DNA of 64,000 bases from Corythucha ciliata. Lineage: Eukaryota; Arthropoda; Insecta; Hemiptera; Tingidae. The stretch's first letter is position 1, and each line of letters begins with the position of its first letter. The stretch covers positions 37,200,164 to 37,264,163 of the forward strand of contig CM075941.1 of assembly GCA_038030265.1 (NCBI GenBank), written 5' to 3'. The notes beneath the pieces were generated by a model. That model made no database searches. It was not told where the DNA came from and was given only the letters and a program-made list of their open reading frames with translations. The position numbers and the translations under genes were made by a program. Shown piece by piece: positions 11,475-22,306 of the stretch.

Positions 11475-12746
11475 ATGTTGGGAGCTTTTATTCTTTGCGC
11501 TGCTTTGGCTAATGTGAGTAAATAGAGCAAGTTTTCATCCTGTAGCGATTTTAAAAGCAGAAGGTCTTGCCCACTGTGGCACGATGGCCCTCAGGCTTTC
11601 ATTGCTAGTCATTGGAAGCGCTAGTGAGCTTATAAAATTCCTATAACATTGATTTAAAACTGGTTTTTCTTTTAGGTGTGCCTTGCTAACGGACACACTG
11701 GTCACATTGGTGGCTCCTTCGGAGGTGTAGGAGGTTACGAAGGTGGCCTCAGTGGAGTCGGCAGCCATGGTGGTGCCGTCGGTGGTTACGGTGGCGTTGC
11801 CAGTCTTGGTGGTGCCGGCGGTCTCGGAGCTGGATCTTGGGGAGGCCACGGAGGTTGGGGCGGACAAGTTTGCTGTTGTCAACCTTTCACCACCCAACAA
11901 GTTCACCACACGGTTCGTCCAGTTGTCAGAGAGTCCGTCTCGTGTGTTCCTTTCGTTAAGAACCACGTGAGCCACCAGACTGAAGTTGTGAACCGTAAAG
12001 TTCCCGTCGTTCACCAACACGTCGGTCAAGTGTGCCGCGACCACGTCTCAAGCGTGCCTGTCGTTCAGAAATACAGCGAGCCCGTTGTTAGCCACCACAC
12101 CCATTCTGTCCCCGTCATCAAACGAGTCGTGTCTCACCACGTTGAACACGTTCCCGTCCACACTCAAAAAGTTCACCACGTCGAGCGTCACCACGTTAGA
12201 CACGTTCCCGTCGTTCATCGTCACTGCCGTCCCGTTGTTCACAAATCCGTCAGCCACGTGAACGTTGTTGAGCACCGTAGCCGCCCCGTTGTTCACCAAG
12301 AGCACGGTCAAACTTGTCAAAAACACAGACACGTGTCCCACCAAGTTGAGGCCCACGTTCGACCCGTCACCGGCGTCACTTGTTCGTGCAGATCCGTCCA
12401 CACCGGGTGTGGTGGCTGGGGAGGTGACAGAGGATTCATTGGTGGAAACTGGGCCGGTAACGGTGTTTCAACCTTCGGAGGTAACGACGGAGCTTGGTCC
12501 GGTAACGGTGGCTCCTGGGTTGGTAACGACGTGTCTTCCCTCGGAGGTCACGGTGACTCCTGGGTCGGTAACGGTGTGTCTTCCCTCGGAGGTCACGGAG
12601 GCTCCTGGTCCGGTAACGGTGCTACCTGGGGGCTCGGCGGTAACTCTGGATCGTGGGGAAATGGCGGTTACGGTGGTACCATCGTCAGCGGCGGTAAAGG
12701 ATGCGGGTGTGGTTGCGGCGGCGCCTGTGGCTGCGGTCACCACTAA
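11475..12746 (+). CDS. Gly-rich 18-residue-repeat secreted protein (gene B)
   Basis: There are two exons. Exon 1 (11475-11513) encodes MLGAFILCAALAN, a signal-peptide core. The donor is GTGAGT and the acceptor TTTTAG; the intron is 11514-11675, phase 0. Exon 2 is 11676-12746, giving 369 residues. Residues about 14-78 are Gly-rich. Residues 79-255 form the repeat core, with VP prolines at 18-residue spacing, RPVV ten residues before, and one four-residue phase slip shared with gene C. Residues 256-369 are Gly/Ser/Trp-rich with an 18-residue-like SWVGNxVSSLGGHG repeat and a Cys-Gly tail ending CGCGHH. The core is clearly paralogous to gene C (PVVHKSVSHVNVVEHRS is shared) and more distantly to gene A. 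Coding sequence is much more GC-rich than the surroundings. Probable secreted structural protein; function inferred only from composition. Confidence 0.9.
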
Positions 12747-12775
12747 AACGGAAAGCTTTAGTTGAGAGAAAATGT

Positions 12776-12781
12776 AATAAA
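12776..12781 (+). terminator. Poly(A) signal of gene B
   Basis: AATAAA 30 bases after the TAA stop. Confidence 0.7.
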
Positions 12782-12949
12782 TTATCACTTCTTGTAGGTC
12801 TCAATTGTACTCTTTCATTCATTTTATATCCTTACATCCTTTCTCAATACCTTAGTAGGTATTCAAAATTAATGAATTGTTGGGAACAATAACTACAGAG
12901 TGCTCAAAGTCATTTGTGCAGAACAGTGATACACTTCAGATATCTTTAG

Positions 12950-13150
12950 GTCGGTCGTCCACTCCAGTGGCGTTTTCCAGCGGCACTACAACGCGCAACA
13001 AGCAGCATACATTCAAAGGCTCAAATTGAATGTGACATCGTCCGCACTGCAGGCTTAGCTACAGTGATTTCTATTTAAGCCTTTTTGGATGTATGCTCGT
13101 TGTCGAACGTTGTAGCGCCGCTCTAAAATGCTTCCAGTGAACGATCGGCC
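12950..13150. mobile_element. MITE with ~70-bp inverted ends
   Basis: The left arm holds CACTACAACG then GCATACATTCAAAGGCT. The right arm holds the inverse, AGCCTTTTTGGATGTATGC then CGTTGTAGCGCCGC. The ends pair imperfectly through CCAGTG motifs. Boundaries are approximate. Confidence 0.65.
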
Positions 13151-13226
13151 TTACTCGCATCGCCCTTGGGGTTTTGAGAGGAAAAAACCGCACCGTTTTG
13201 TTGTTTTCAGGACAGATTATGCACCC

Positions 13227-13229
<3 letters not shown>

Positions 13230-13273
<44 letters not shown>
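13230..13273 (+). repeat. Poly-T tract
   Basis: A run of more than 40 T residues. Length in the assembly may be unreliable. Confidence 0.9.
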
Positions 13274-13277
<4 letters not shown>

Positions 13278-13279
13278 CT

Positions 13280-13940
13280 AAACTCATTTTTTAGTCACGA
13301 AACTCCGTGGACGCGTGATGATTCAGCTCCAGAAGCCGACTAAATACCAGCAAGTAGGCCGTTAACCAAGAGAGTCTCGTTGATTGGTGTGATCCAGTCG
13401 GCGAGATCAGGTGATTCTACCTCCAGCTATCGCTAGAGTGAGACCTATTGCCATAAAGCAGTGTCAGCCACCAGTACTTCCATTTGGAAGGGGAGGGCTC
13501 GATTGCATTCTACTCCAGTGACAGAAAAATAGAAAACCATTTGAACAGATAGGCCTTCTGTCCTCATTGAGGTTGGAGCAATGATGGTATCACCGTTTGA
13601 TTTTCCATCCCATGAGCATAGTGACGGTGGTACCTGACCTATTGGCTTGACCCGCTGCTCGGCTGCAAGGCCGTGGGTGTTGACGATTATTTCAAGCAAT
13701 AAAATAGCCTTCATCCTTTTCTGAAAATGGCATCACTTTTTAAATTTGGTGCGATATAAGCCGAGAAATCGCGGATTTTTTGAAGTAAGCACCAGTTACT
13801 TTTTCAAATACAAAACAAATCAGAACTCGGGAACGGATCGACGTATAGGACACTTCCGAAGGTACCATTTTACTCCAATTTTTACGCAATTTTGCCCAAT
13901 TTTTTTTTTCACACTCACACGGATCCACCCTGTATAAAGT
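13280..13940. other. Intergenic, possible MITE end
   Basis: No gene recognised. GGATCCACCCTGTA at about 13920-13934 resembles the TACAGGGTGG-type terminus seen at 46430, but the opposite end was not found. Confidence 0.35.
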
Positions 13941-15884
13941 GTTAATTTTCTGCTGCTGCTGAAACTGAGAACAATCGATAGTTGTAGCTAAAATTGAGAA
14001 AAAACGACAGTTCATGAATAGCGCTCATTCGCGCTGAAAATTGAGATTGAGCTCTCATTCGAAGTTAAAAAAATGACTCGTTCACATGTAAATAGTCCAG
14101 TCAAACGGTAGTTCCACGTAGACAAAAATCTCGTCTTCGATTTTTTTACTTTATTCTATTTTTTTGGGGATGAGGAACACGAATATGAAGAGATCCAACA
14201 AAATTTCCTTGTGCGTTTGGAGAAAATCGCGAAAAACTGCTCATTTTTGGCACTTTTTCCAGTTTTTTGCTTACAACTCCTTAATGACGCATTCTACGGA
14301 AAATGTTACCCTCTCATTTTTTGACAAGCATTGAATTCTGCGTCAAATCGTTCTTTCATTTGTCACGATTGACCCAGCCGTTTCACTGGTATTGATTTTT
14401 TGTGAAATGGTAATTTTTAGCCACTTATGTTAAAATTAATAAAAATTACTAAGGCAGCAGCAACTTAAAAACGGCTATTCCAATCGGAAAATGTAATGAA
14501 ATCAAAGTGGTTCAGAATTGAATTTTACTTAAGTGAAAAGCATTGAAACCTACTAGAAAAATCAGTGGTATCAGTTATGCGACAAAAAACGCGAAAAAAA
14601 AGCGGTCTAAAAACCACGTTTTTCTGCGCATTTTTGCCAGTAGCTCGGGAACTAGTTGTCTAATTTTTTTCTATGAAAAACGATCTGAAAGCTGATAGAA
14701 TTTTCTATCAGACCTATTAAATGAAATTTCATTTGAAGATAAACAAATGACAGGGCCGTAACGTCAAACAACTTAGAGTACACTGGGGGAAAAAAGAGGC
14801 ACTTTCTCGGTTAATTTTAACCTAGAAATCTCGGTAAAATGTTTGCAACCGTCACGAGTCTGTTATGTCAACCGACAAGCTTGATACGGTTAAATGCACT
14901 CGGCTAACGCATATTGTCGGTAAAATGTTTGCAACCGAGTCTGACGGTCAAGCCATAAACACGGTTAAACACATGATCCCAGTCAGTTGACACATATCTG
15001 TTGAATGAACCGTCACTAGACGGTTAACTCTAACCGTTACTTTATGGTAGATTCTTCCGACCCACAACTCCCTTGTCTGTTACAGCAACTGTCTAACATC
15101 GGTGAAAGCTGACCGTATACTCGGTAATCACAGCCGTGTCAGGCGGTTAGTCCAACAGTGTGTTTACGGTAGTGGCGAACCGAATTTTGGATATTAGACG
15201 GTAACATCAGCAGAAAAAAAACGGTAAAATTCTACTGTCATGACCGTTGCATCAACGGTTACTCAACGGTAAAATAGGTATCTCTACTCGGTTAAGAAAT
15301 ACCGTCTTGAGTCTGGTGTCAACCGTGACATAACGGTACATGCTACCGTTGGCATACGGTGGAATATACCGTTATATCACAGTTAAAACAGGTGTCTCAC
15401 CTCGGTTAAAAGGTACCGTCTTGAGTTTGGTGTCAACCGTGAAATAACGGTATTATACTACCGTCGGCATACGGTAGAATATACCGTTTATACTGTGATC
15501 CAAACGGTTATTTGTCACCGACTTTCTCGGTACGTGCTTCCACTTTTCACGGTTAGCCTTACTGATTCTTTACGGCCAAATTTGCCACAAAAAATGGTTG
15601 AGCTGAGCGTCAGAGGTAAACCGCAGATTAAATTAATTTCCATTTCAAATCCTGATTTCTCTCGACGCTAGGTTCAGCCTTTCTTGTGGCCCGTTTGAGA
15701 CCCTAACAAAAAAAAATTGAGTTACCGTCAAAGTGAGTGTTCTGAAATTCTGTTATTGGTCAAAAAAGATTAAAATTGGAAATGGGATGAACGTAAATTT
15801 TAGTTCACATGCGAAGAAGTCGTGAAAGAAGAAACACGAAATATATTCAAACATAGTACAAAACAATAAGTAGAAAATTCACCA

Positions 15885-16490
15885 CCGTCATTTCAATTCA
15901 CCGTCATTGAATTCTGCTTTACCGTCACTTCGCTCGGTTTTACCGTCATTCAACTCGACTTCACCGTCATTGAATTCTGCTTTACCGTCACTTCGCTCGG
16001 TTTTACCGTCATTCATCTCGGTAACACGACCGTTCAACTCGGCTTTACCGTCATTCAACTCGGTAACATGGTCGCTCAACTCGGTTTCACTGTCATTCAA
16101 CTCGACTTCACCGTCTTTGAATTCTGCTTTACCGTCACTTCGCTCGGTTTTACCGTCATTCATCTCGGTAACACGACCGTTCAACTCGGCTTTACCGTCA
16201 TTCAACTCGGTAACATGGTCGCTCAACTCGGTTTCACCGTCATTCAACTCGGTTTCTCCATCATTCCAACTTGATTTCACCGTCATTCAACTCGGTTTTA
16301 CCGTCGTCCAACTCTATTTTACCTTCATTCAGGTCGGTAATACGGTCGTTCAACTCGGTTTTACCGTCATTCAGCTCGATTTCACCGTCATTGAATTCTG
16401 CTTTACCGTCACTTCGCTCGGTTTTACCGTCATTCATCACGGTAACATGGTCGCTCAACTCGGTTTCACCGTCATTCAATCGTGTAGTCG
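15885..16490. repeat. 21-bp tandem array 1
   Basis: Units of 21 bp start with CCGTCATTCAACTCGG or variants (CCGTCATTGAATTCTGC, CCGTCACTTCGCTCGG). Because 21 is a multiple of three, frames stay open on both strands: plus gives SFNSVLP-like heptapeptides, minus TELNDGK-like ones. A higher-order order of variants is shared with array 2. Confidence 0.85.
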
Positions 16491-17204
16491 CTCAGCTTCC
16501 ACTCTTGCAAAAGAGTTTTAACATCTTCATCCATTTCGGAGTCACAAGCTCTTGTTTCAACACGACTCAAATCACTTCACGAAAAAAAAAACAAAAAAAA
16601 AAACTCTTTCACTGACTACAGTGACTGAAACAACTTCAGCAGGCGAGGACTAAATAATGAGAAGTGCGAAGTTACTGGGAGCAGTGAGGAAGACAGACCT
16701 TGCGCGATTTCTGCAGATGCCGCTAAAAACAAAGAGAGGGAGTGCTTCAACCGATAGAGCACCCTGAATCAACAGAATTTTGACGGTTAAGGGTTGCCTT
16801 ACTGAACCGTCTACTTAGTTGTTGCATCTAGTTACGAGTGCGCGAAGTCGGTTAAAAACTGCTTGTCTAAGACTGCCAGAACAGGAGAGTTTTATAGGAT
16901 GATGAAATGGGGGAGGGGACCTCTTGGGTAACGTTATATCTATATGTATCTGAATGCTTTCATTAAATAAAAATAAATACTAGGCTACCGATGGGAGCAT
17001 TGAGTTTGATTCGATTTACATTTTTTGTGTGTGTTCTTCATCGAAAAATATCCCGCTTTTTTTGATTGTGGCCTGGGACCCAGGGCACTTTGCGAAAGTT
17101 GCAAGATCCGGAAGTTTTAGAAAATGAAAATTTCATTTCATCGGTTTTATCGTCTGCCTACACAGTACAACGTCAGTACATTTGATATTAGTGGACATGG
17201 AGCC

Positions 17205-17870
17205 GGGTTTACCGTCATTCAACTCTGCTTTACAGTTACTAAACTCGGTAACGCCGTCATTAAACTCTGTTACATCGCCATATTCAACTCGATTTCACCA
17301 CCATTGAATTCTGCTTTACCGCCACTACGCTCGGTTTTACCGTCATTCAACTCGACTTCACCGTCATTGAATTCTGCTTTACCGTCACTTCGCTCGGTTT
17401 TACCGTCATTCATCTCGGTAACACGACCGTTCAACTCGGCTTTACCGTCATTCAACTCGGTAACATGGTCGCTCAACTCGGTTTCACCGTCATTCAACTC
17501 GGTTTCTCCATCATTCCAACTTGATTTCACCGTCATTCAACTCGGTTTTACCGTCGTCCAACTCTGTTTTACCTTCATTTAGGTCGGTAATACGGTCGTT
17601 CAACTCGGTTTTACCGTCATTCAGCTCGATTTCACCGTCATTGAATTCTGCTTTACCGTCACTTCTCTCGGTTTTACCGTCACTTCGCTCGGTTTTACCG
17701 TCATTCAACACGGTAACATGGTCGCTCAGCTCGGTTTTACCGTCATTCAGCTCGATTTCGCCGTCATTGAATTTTGTTTTACCGTCATTCAACTCGGTTT
17801 TACCGTGATTAAACTCGGTTACACGGTCATTCACCTCGGTTTTACCGTTATTCACACCGGCTGGGCGTCA
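17205..17870. repeat. 21-bp tandem array 2
   Basis: Same 21-bp units and largely the same order of variants as array 1 (the stretch around 17350-17640 closely matches 15960-16380), so the two arrays share a recent duplication or exchange. About 715 bases of non-array DNA separate them. Confidence 0.85.
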
Positions 17871-18838
17871 AGTTTTCAGCTCAACTGACTTTGTTTGTAC
17901 GGTTAAGCACGTGAAAGTGTAGAAAAGTCTGTTAAATACACGGTAAAAGAGTGTTTTTGACGGTTGTTTGCGCTCTTAACCGAACAAATAACTGTTGGAG
18001 CCGTCTTTAACAGAATGACGTTTTTTTTTCACGGTTAAGTTTAACGGTTGAAACTACTGTTTCAACCGAGAATACTGTTCCAACCGAGTTCCGGAACGAA
18101 CTCATTTTCCCAGTGTAATTTTCCACGAACTCCTCTCTTCAGCCGAACGTTTTTGCCAATAACTATCGAACGAAGCTTCCGATGAAAATTGCTCTATTTT
18201 TTAGTGAAAGCTAATGAAATTTACGGTCAGGAACCATATTTGCCAAATTTTTGAAGGCCCGTAAAATATTCTGTACAGGGCGATGAAAATAGGTTTTGTT
18301 TAAAAAAAAAGTGGTTATGCCCACCAACTTTGCCCACAAATGTTAAAACTCAACATATCACCAGTACTATAGGTAGCGTCAGAGATTACATCACTCAACT
18401 GAGAGTTGAACTACTTTTATTTTTTCACACAATTTTGCCAAAAGCGACTAAAAATTACCATTTCAAAAAAATCAATACCGGCGAAACGGCTGTGTCAGTT
18501 GTGACAAATGAAAAAAGATTCGACGCAGAACTTGATGCTCTTCAAAAAAGAACAGGGTGCAATTTTCCGTAGGATGCGTCATTGAGCTGTTGCAAGCGAA
18601 AAACTAAAAAAAGTGCCAAAAATTATCAGTTTTTCGCAATTTTCTCAAAACGCACAAGGAAATTTTGTTGGATCTCTTCAGATTCGTGTTCCTCACCCAA
18701 AAAAACATAGAATAAAGTTGTCAAATCAAAGACGAGATTTTTGTCCACGTATGGTATTTTTTTTTTATACGATTTGACTGGACTAAAAGTATATAAATTA
18801 ATAAAATGCCTATTCGGCGGGGTTTCTGGTTGCATCAT

Positions 18839-19480
18839 TGTTGCTAAAATTGTGAAAGAGTGCTAATTCATCTCTATAAGTTGAAAATCGTAGTTAAAAT
18901 TGAGAAATAGAGCATTTTTGCGGTTTATGGGTGCCCTTTCAGGGCTAATAATGAGAATGCTAGTGAACGCGCTGTTTTTGAGGCAAGTTCTCAGCTAAAA
19001 TTGAGACAATGCGACAATTTTTGGCTAAAATTGGAAAAGAGCTCTCGTTCATGGCAAAAATGTTAGCTAAAAATCGCTTATTCGTGGCTATAACTAATAG
19101 ATAATAGAAAGCAATCATTCGTGGTTTCTGGTGGCTCTTTTGCCTCTTTTACGGCTAAAATTGAGAAAAAGTGCTGATGTGCTGTTCTTTAGTAAAGCTG
19201 AGGCTAAATGAAGTGAAATCGATAATTCATGGCTATAGAAACGAAAAAGATCATTCATTCTTGGTCAAAATTCACAAAAAAAACGTTCTTTGGCTGCTAA
19301 AATTGAAAAAAAATTAGGCTTCGAGTCACGATCAAAAGTGAGAAAGAGCGCTCTTTCACGGCTAGAATTTAGTTAAACTATAATTCACGGTTTATTGGGG
19401 CCTCTTTATGCGGCTCAAGTTTAGACAAAGCGCTGTGCTGTTCTTTGGTGAAGCCCGCGGTTAAAATTCTGAGTAGAGTT
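18839..19480 (+). repeat. Decayed ~29-nt array, GCTAATTC type
   Basis: GCTAATTCATCTC, CTAAAATTGAGAAA and ATTCGTGGC-like units recur. The array runs across the start of the 3.47-kb duplicated segment at 19314. Confidence 0.6.
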
Positions 19481-21231
19481 TATGAGAATAAACGGTAGTC
19501 TATGACCACAGCCGTGCTGCGTGGCACACGTCAGCGGAAACTTGAGTGGAGGGTGGGGCTTGCCAACACCTGCTAAAACGGCCTAAACCACCACGCCACG
19601 AACAATCGCTCCCAACAAAGGCTCTGCCTTCATGGATATTCCTCTATAATGAATCTGTATAATTGCGCTCGTTAGCCAGGTAATTTGAAGCTGCCCCCGC
19701 TCCATCTGAAAACGACCCGGCTTGAGGCTTTGATAAAATCGTAGTCGTCACTCAAGCTGAGTATTTGCTTAAATGGCTTCAAATCAGTCGTTCTAATTTC
19801 TGAGCCATCAGTTTTGAATCGAAATAAGCAACGCCCAAGTGACGGCTATGAGTACGGGCCTAAGTCCCCTCACACAGAGATTTCCACGGCGTAACGTTGA
19901 AATTCAGGACAACATTGTGTCCTTACGTGGGGGGCTGGTGGTGAACTTTTAGTTTCTGAATTAAAATAAATGTTTGATGAGGCGCAGTTTCTGTTTTGCG
20001 AGACATCTGAACCACAAATCTTGATTCTGCGGGGATCGACCCCGCGAAATTCATATTAAGGGGGCAGTCCTGCCGAAATGTTGTATTGGAGACGAGAATG
20101 ACACGGGAAATTGGATTTCGAGTCGGCCCAACTCTTAAAAATTGTTTTTGGAAATTTATTTTTGAAGAAGCCGCATTAGTTCAATAACGCGAAGTTTTGT
20201 TTCTTTGTTTGTAGTTGTTGTTGTTGTTGTTTTTTGCCCGGCCAATCCCGTGGTACTGTTTTCGAGAAATTTGTTGCAGACGTGCCAAATCCACGAATTT
20301 TGGGTACGAAACAGCGAGGAAGAGATAGAAATTTGTTCTAGAATTTGCCAAAACCATAAAATTGTATGCTTTAAGCGTTAAATCAGTGACATTTCGACTC
20401 CGAAAGAGCCCAACCCACCGAATTGTTTTTTAAATTTTGAAGAACCCCTTCACCACTGTAAGATTTAGTGGAACTTTTTTTGAGGTGTAATACACTCCTA
20501 TTATTTACGTTGTTGAGTGAGAAAATTAGTCAGTCCGAAATATGTTTTACTGTGCACGACTCACAGGCTGTGACTGTGACACCCATCTAATATCGATTGA
20601 ATCATTCGGACAATCGATTGGTGTTCGGCTGTACATCCGTCTTTTGCACTACGGTTTGTGATGATCGTTCCTTACTCGTCGCTGAACACAGTTTATAATA
20701 AAATACCTACTTTCTTTCCCTACGTAAACATGAAAGTAAAATTGAGAATTATAGGTAAAATCTCACCTTGTATAGCTATCTCTGATTGAAGACTCATAAT
20801 GGTAATACTAATAATGAATTACAAAACACAAGACGGAATCAAAAATTTAATGCGTTTCAAAATAATGACACAGATAAAAGAATCTAAGAATTTCAAAACG
20901 TACTCAGTATAGTTCCTCGAACGGTGTTAGTAAATCAATTATGGAAGTTTGATTCACGGGAATGAACATAAAATAGAGTTCAAAACGTACGATAAAATTG
21001 AGTAAAGTAGCAATGAATCTGGCGTTTTGTTTCGCGATGGTTGGTAAACTCATTAGATTTTACAAGGAAGATACTCTCAAGCAGGAAGCGCAGTACATAT
21101 CTTTGATTTCGTCTATCACCTCACGGACGCGAGGGAGTCGTAATCGTAATAAAGAAACATGTACAACCCAGATAATCAATTTGAAATGATTTTATTGGGA
21201 CTTGTCTTCCGCTTGGGGTAGATACATGAGT

Positions 21232-21240
21232 AAATAAAAA
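21232..21240 (+). promoter_or_regulatory. TATA-like box of gene C1
   Basis: AAATAAAAA starts 72 bases before the ATG, as in gene B. Confidence 0.55.
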
Positions 21241-21303
21241 GCGCCAGTAGCCCTCATGAAAACCATTCTGTCCGTGAATCCTCATTACTGAACAGAAGTA
21301 ACA

Positions 21304-22252
21304 ATGTGGGGTTCTTTCATTCTTTTCGCCGCTTTGGCTAATGTAAGTAAAATTTGCAATACATTTTAAAAAATTTGTTTAGGAGATGCTAAAGTAAATT
21401 ATTGAAATATTTTATACTTGATAAACTATACTCATGCATTCCATAGGTGTGCCTCGGCCATGGCCACTCTTTTGAAAGCATGGGAGATGGTCATCACCAT
21501 GGTCATCATGAAATTCAACATGGACACCATGAAGTGCACCACGGTCACCATGATTCGCACCATGGCCACCATGAATCGCACCATGGCCACCATGAAGCTC
21601 ACCATGGTCACCACGAAGTTGTCCATGCTGACCACGGTCATCACCACGGTCATCACCACGGCCATCATCATCATCATCATCAACATTGTAGTTGCCACCC
21701 ATTCACCCACCACCAAGTTCACCACACTGTTCGTCCCGTTGTCCACGAACAGTCAAATGCACTCCTTGGACCAAGAAACACGTGACCCACCACAAGCAAA
21801 CTATCACCCACAAAGTTCCTGTCGTTCACAAACACGTCGGTGAAGTGTGCCACGACCACGTCAGCACCGTCCCCGTCTACACCAAATACAAGGTGCCCGT
21901 CGTCACCCACCACACCCACCATGTTCCCATCGTCAAGAAAGTCGTCTCCCACAAAGTTGAGCACATTCCTGTCACCACCAAGCGTGTTCACCACGTTGAG
22001 CGTACCAAGGTCAACCACGTTCCCGTCGTCCACCGTCGCTGCCACCCCGTCGTCCACAAGTCCGTCAGTCATGTCAACGTTGTCGAGCACCGTTCTCACC
22101 CTGTTGTTCATCATGAGCACGGTCAAACTTGCCACAAGCACAAGCACGTGTCTCACCACGTCGAGGCTCATGTTCGTCCCGTTCACGGTACCCACTGCTC
22201 GTGCCACAACGTCCACCATCATGAGAGCCACGGACACCACCACCACCACTAA
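21304..22252 (+). pseudogene. His-rich 18-residue-repeat gene, frameshifted copy (C1)
   Basis: Exon 1 (21304-21342) encodes MWGSFILFAALAN; the intron is 21343-21446 (GTAAGT...CATAG), phase 0. Exon 2 starts at 21447 with the His-rich domain. At about 21748 the sequence reads CGAACAG where copy 2 has CGAAACAG. The lost base shifts the frame just after RPVVHE and the frame ends at 21785. The rest of the core is still present, unbroken, in the next frame to 22252. It also lacks the 21-nt segment present in copy 2. Its promoter and splice sites look intact. Either it is a young pseudogene encoding a short His-rich secreted peptide, or this is a sequencing error. Confidence 0.8.
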
Positions 22253-22300
22253 AAGGGAAATATCATTTTAAAACATGTAGAATTGAATTGATTCCCAGAG

Positions 22301-22306
22301 ATTAAA
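22301..22306 (+). terminator. Poly(A) signal of C1
   Basis: ATTAAA 48 bases after the original stop; no AATAAA nearby. Confidence 0.5.

Larger units (their letters stand above)
14781..18115. mobile_element. Inner nested element, CACTGGG ends, ACCGT-rich
   Basis: CACTGGGGGAAAA at the left and TTTTCCCAGTG at the right are inverted, with TA on both outer sides (14779-14780 and 18116-18117). It sits inside the outer element. The first 800 bases and last 250 are packed with ACCGT/ACGGTT motifs in both orientations. The middle carries two long 21-bp tandem arrays. No conserved transposase is visible. The motif density suggests amplified subterminal protein-binding sites (inference). Confidence 0.75.
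14094..18784. mobile_element. Outer inverted-repeat element, AGTCCAGTCAAA ends
   Basis: The left end AGTCCAGTCAAA (14094) is matched by TTTGACTGGACT at the right end (18773-18784), with TA on both outer sides. Inverted similarity continues about 330 bases inward: GACAAAAATCTCGTC, AGAGATCCAACAAAATTTCC, TCATTTGTCAC and TATTGATTTTTT in the left arm all have complements in 18440-18770. Interior parts next to the inserted element are not palindromic. No transposase frame is visible, so it is probably non-autonomous. It is split by the inner element at 14781-18115. Confidence 0.8.

Noticed and set aside
15888..17855. Long open frames on both strands in the 21-bp arrays
   Set aside because: A 21-bp period keeps any frame open. 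They lie inside a nested inverted-repeat element with no start or promoter context. Kept only as a finding to test.
15885..17870. Possible CRISPR-like array
   Set aside because: Units are contiguous 21-mers without unique spacers, and the surroundings are eukaryotic.
20998..21189. 63-codon frame repeated at 24457-24651
   Set aside because: It is repeated only because it lies in the tandem duplication. A 3-nt indel in it is not evidence of coding, and no features support it.
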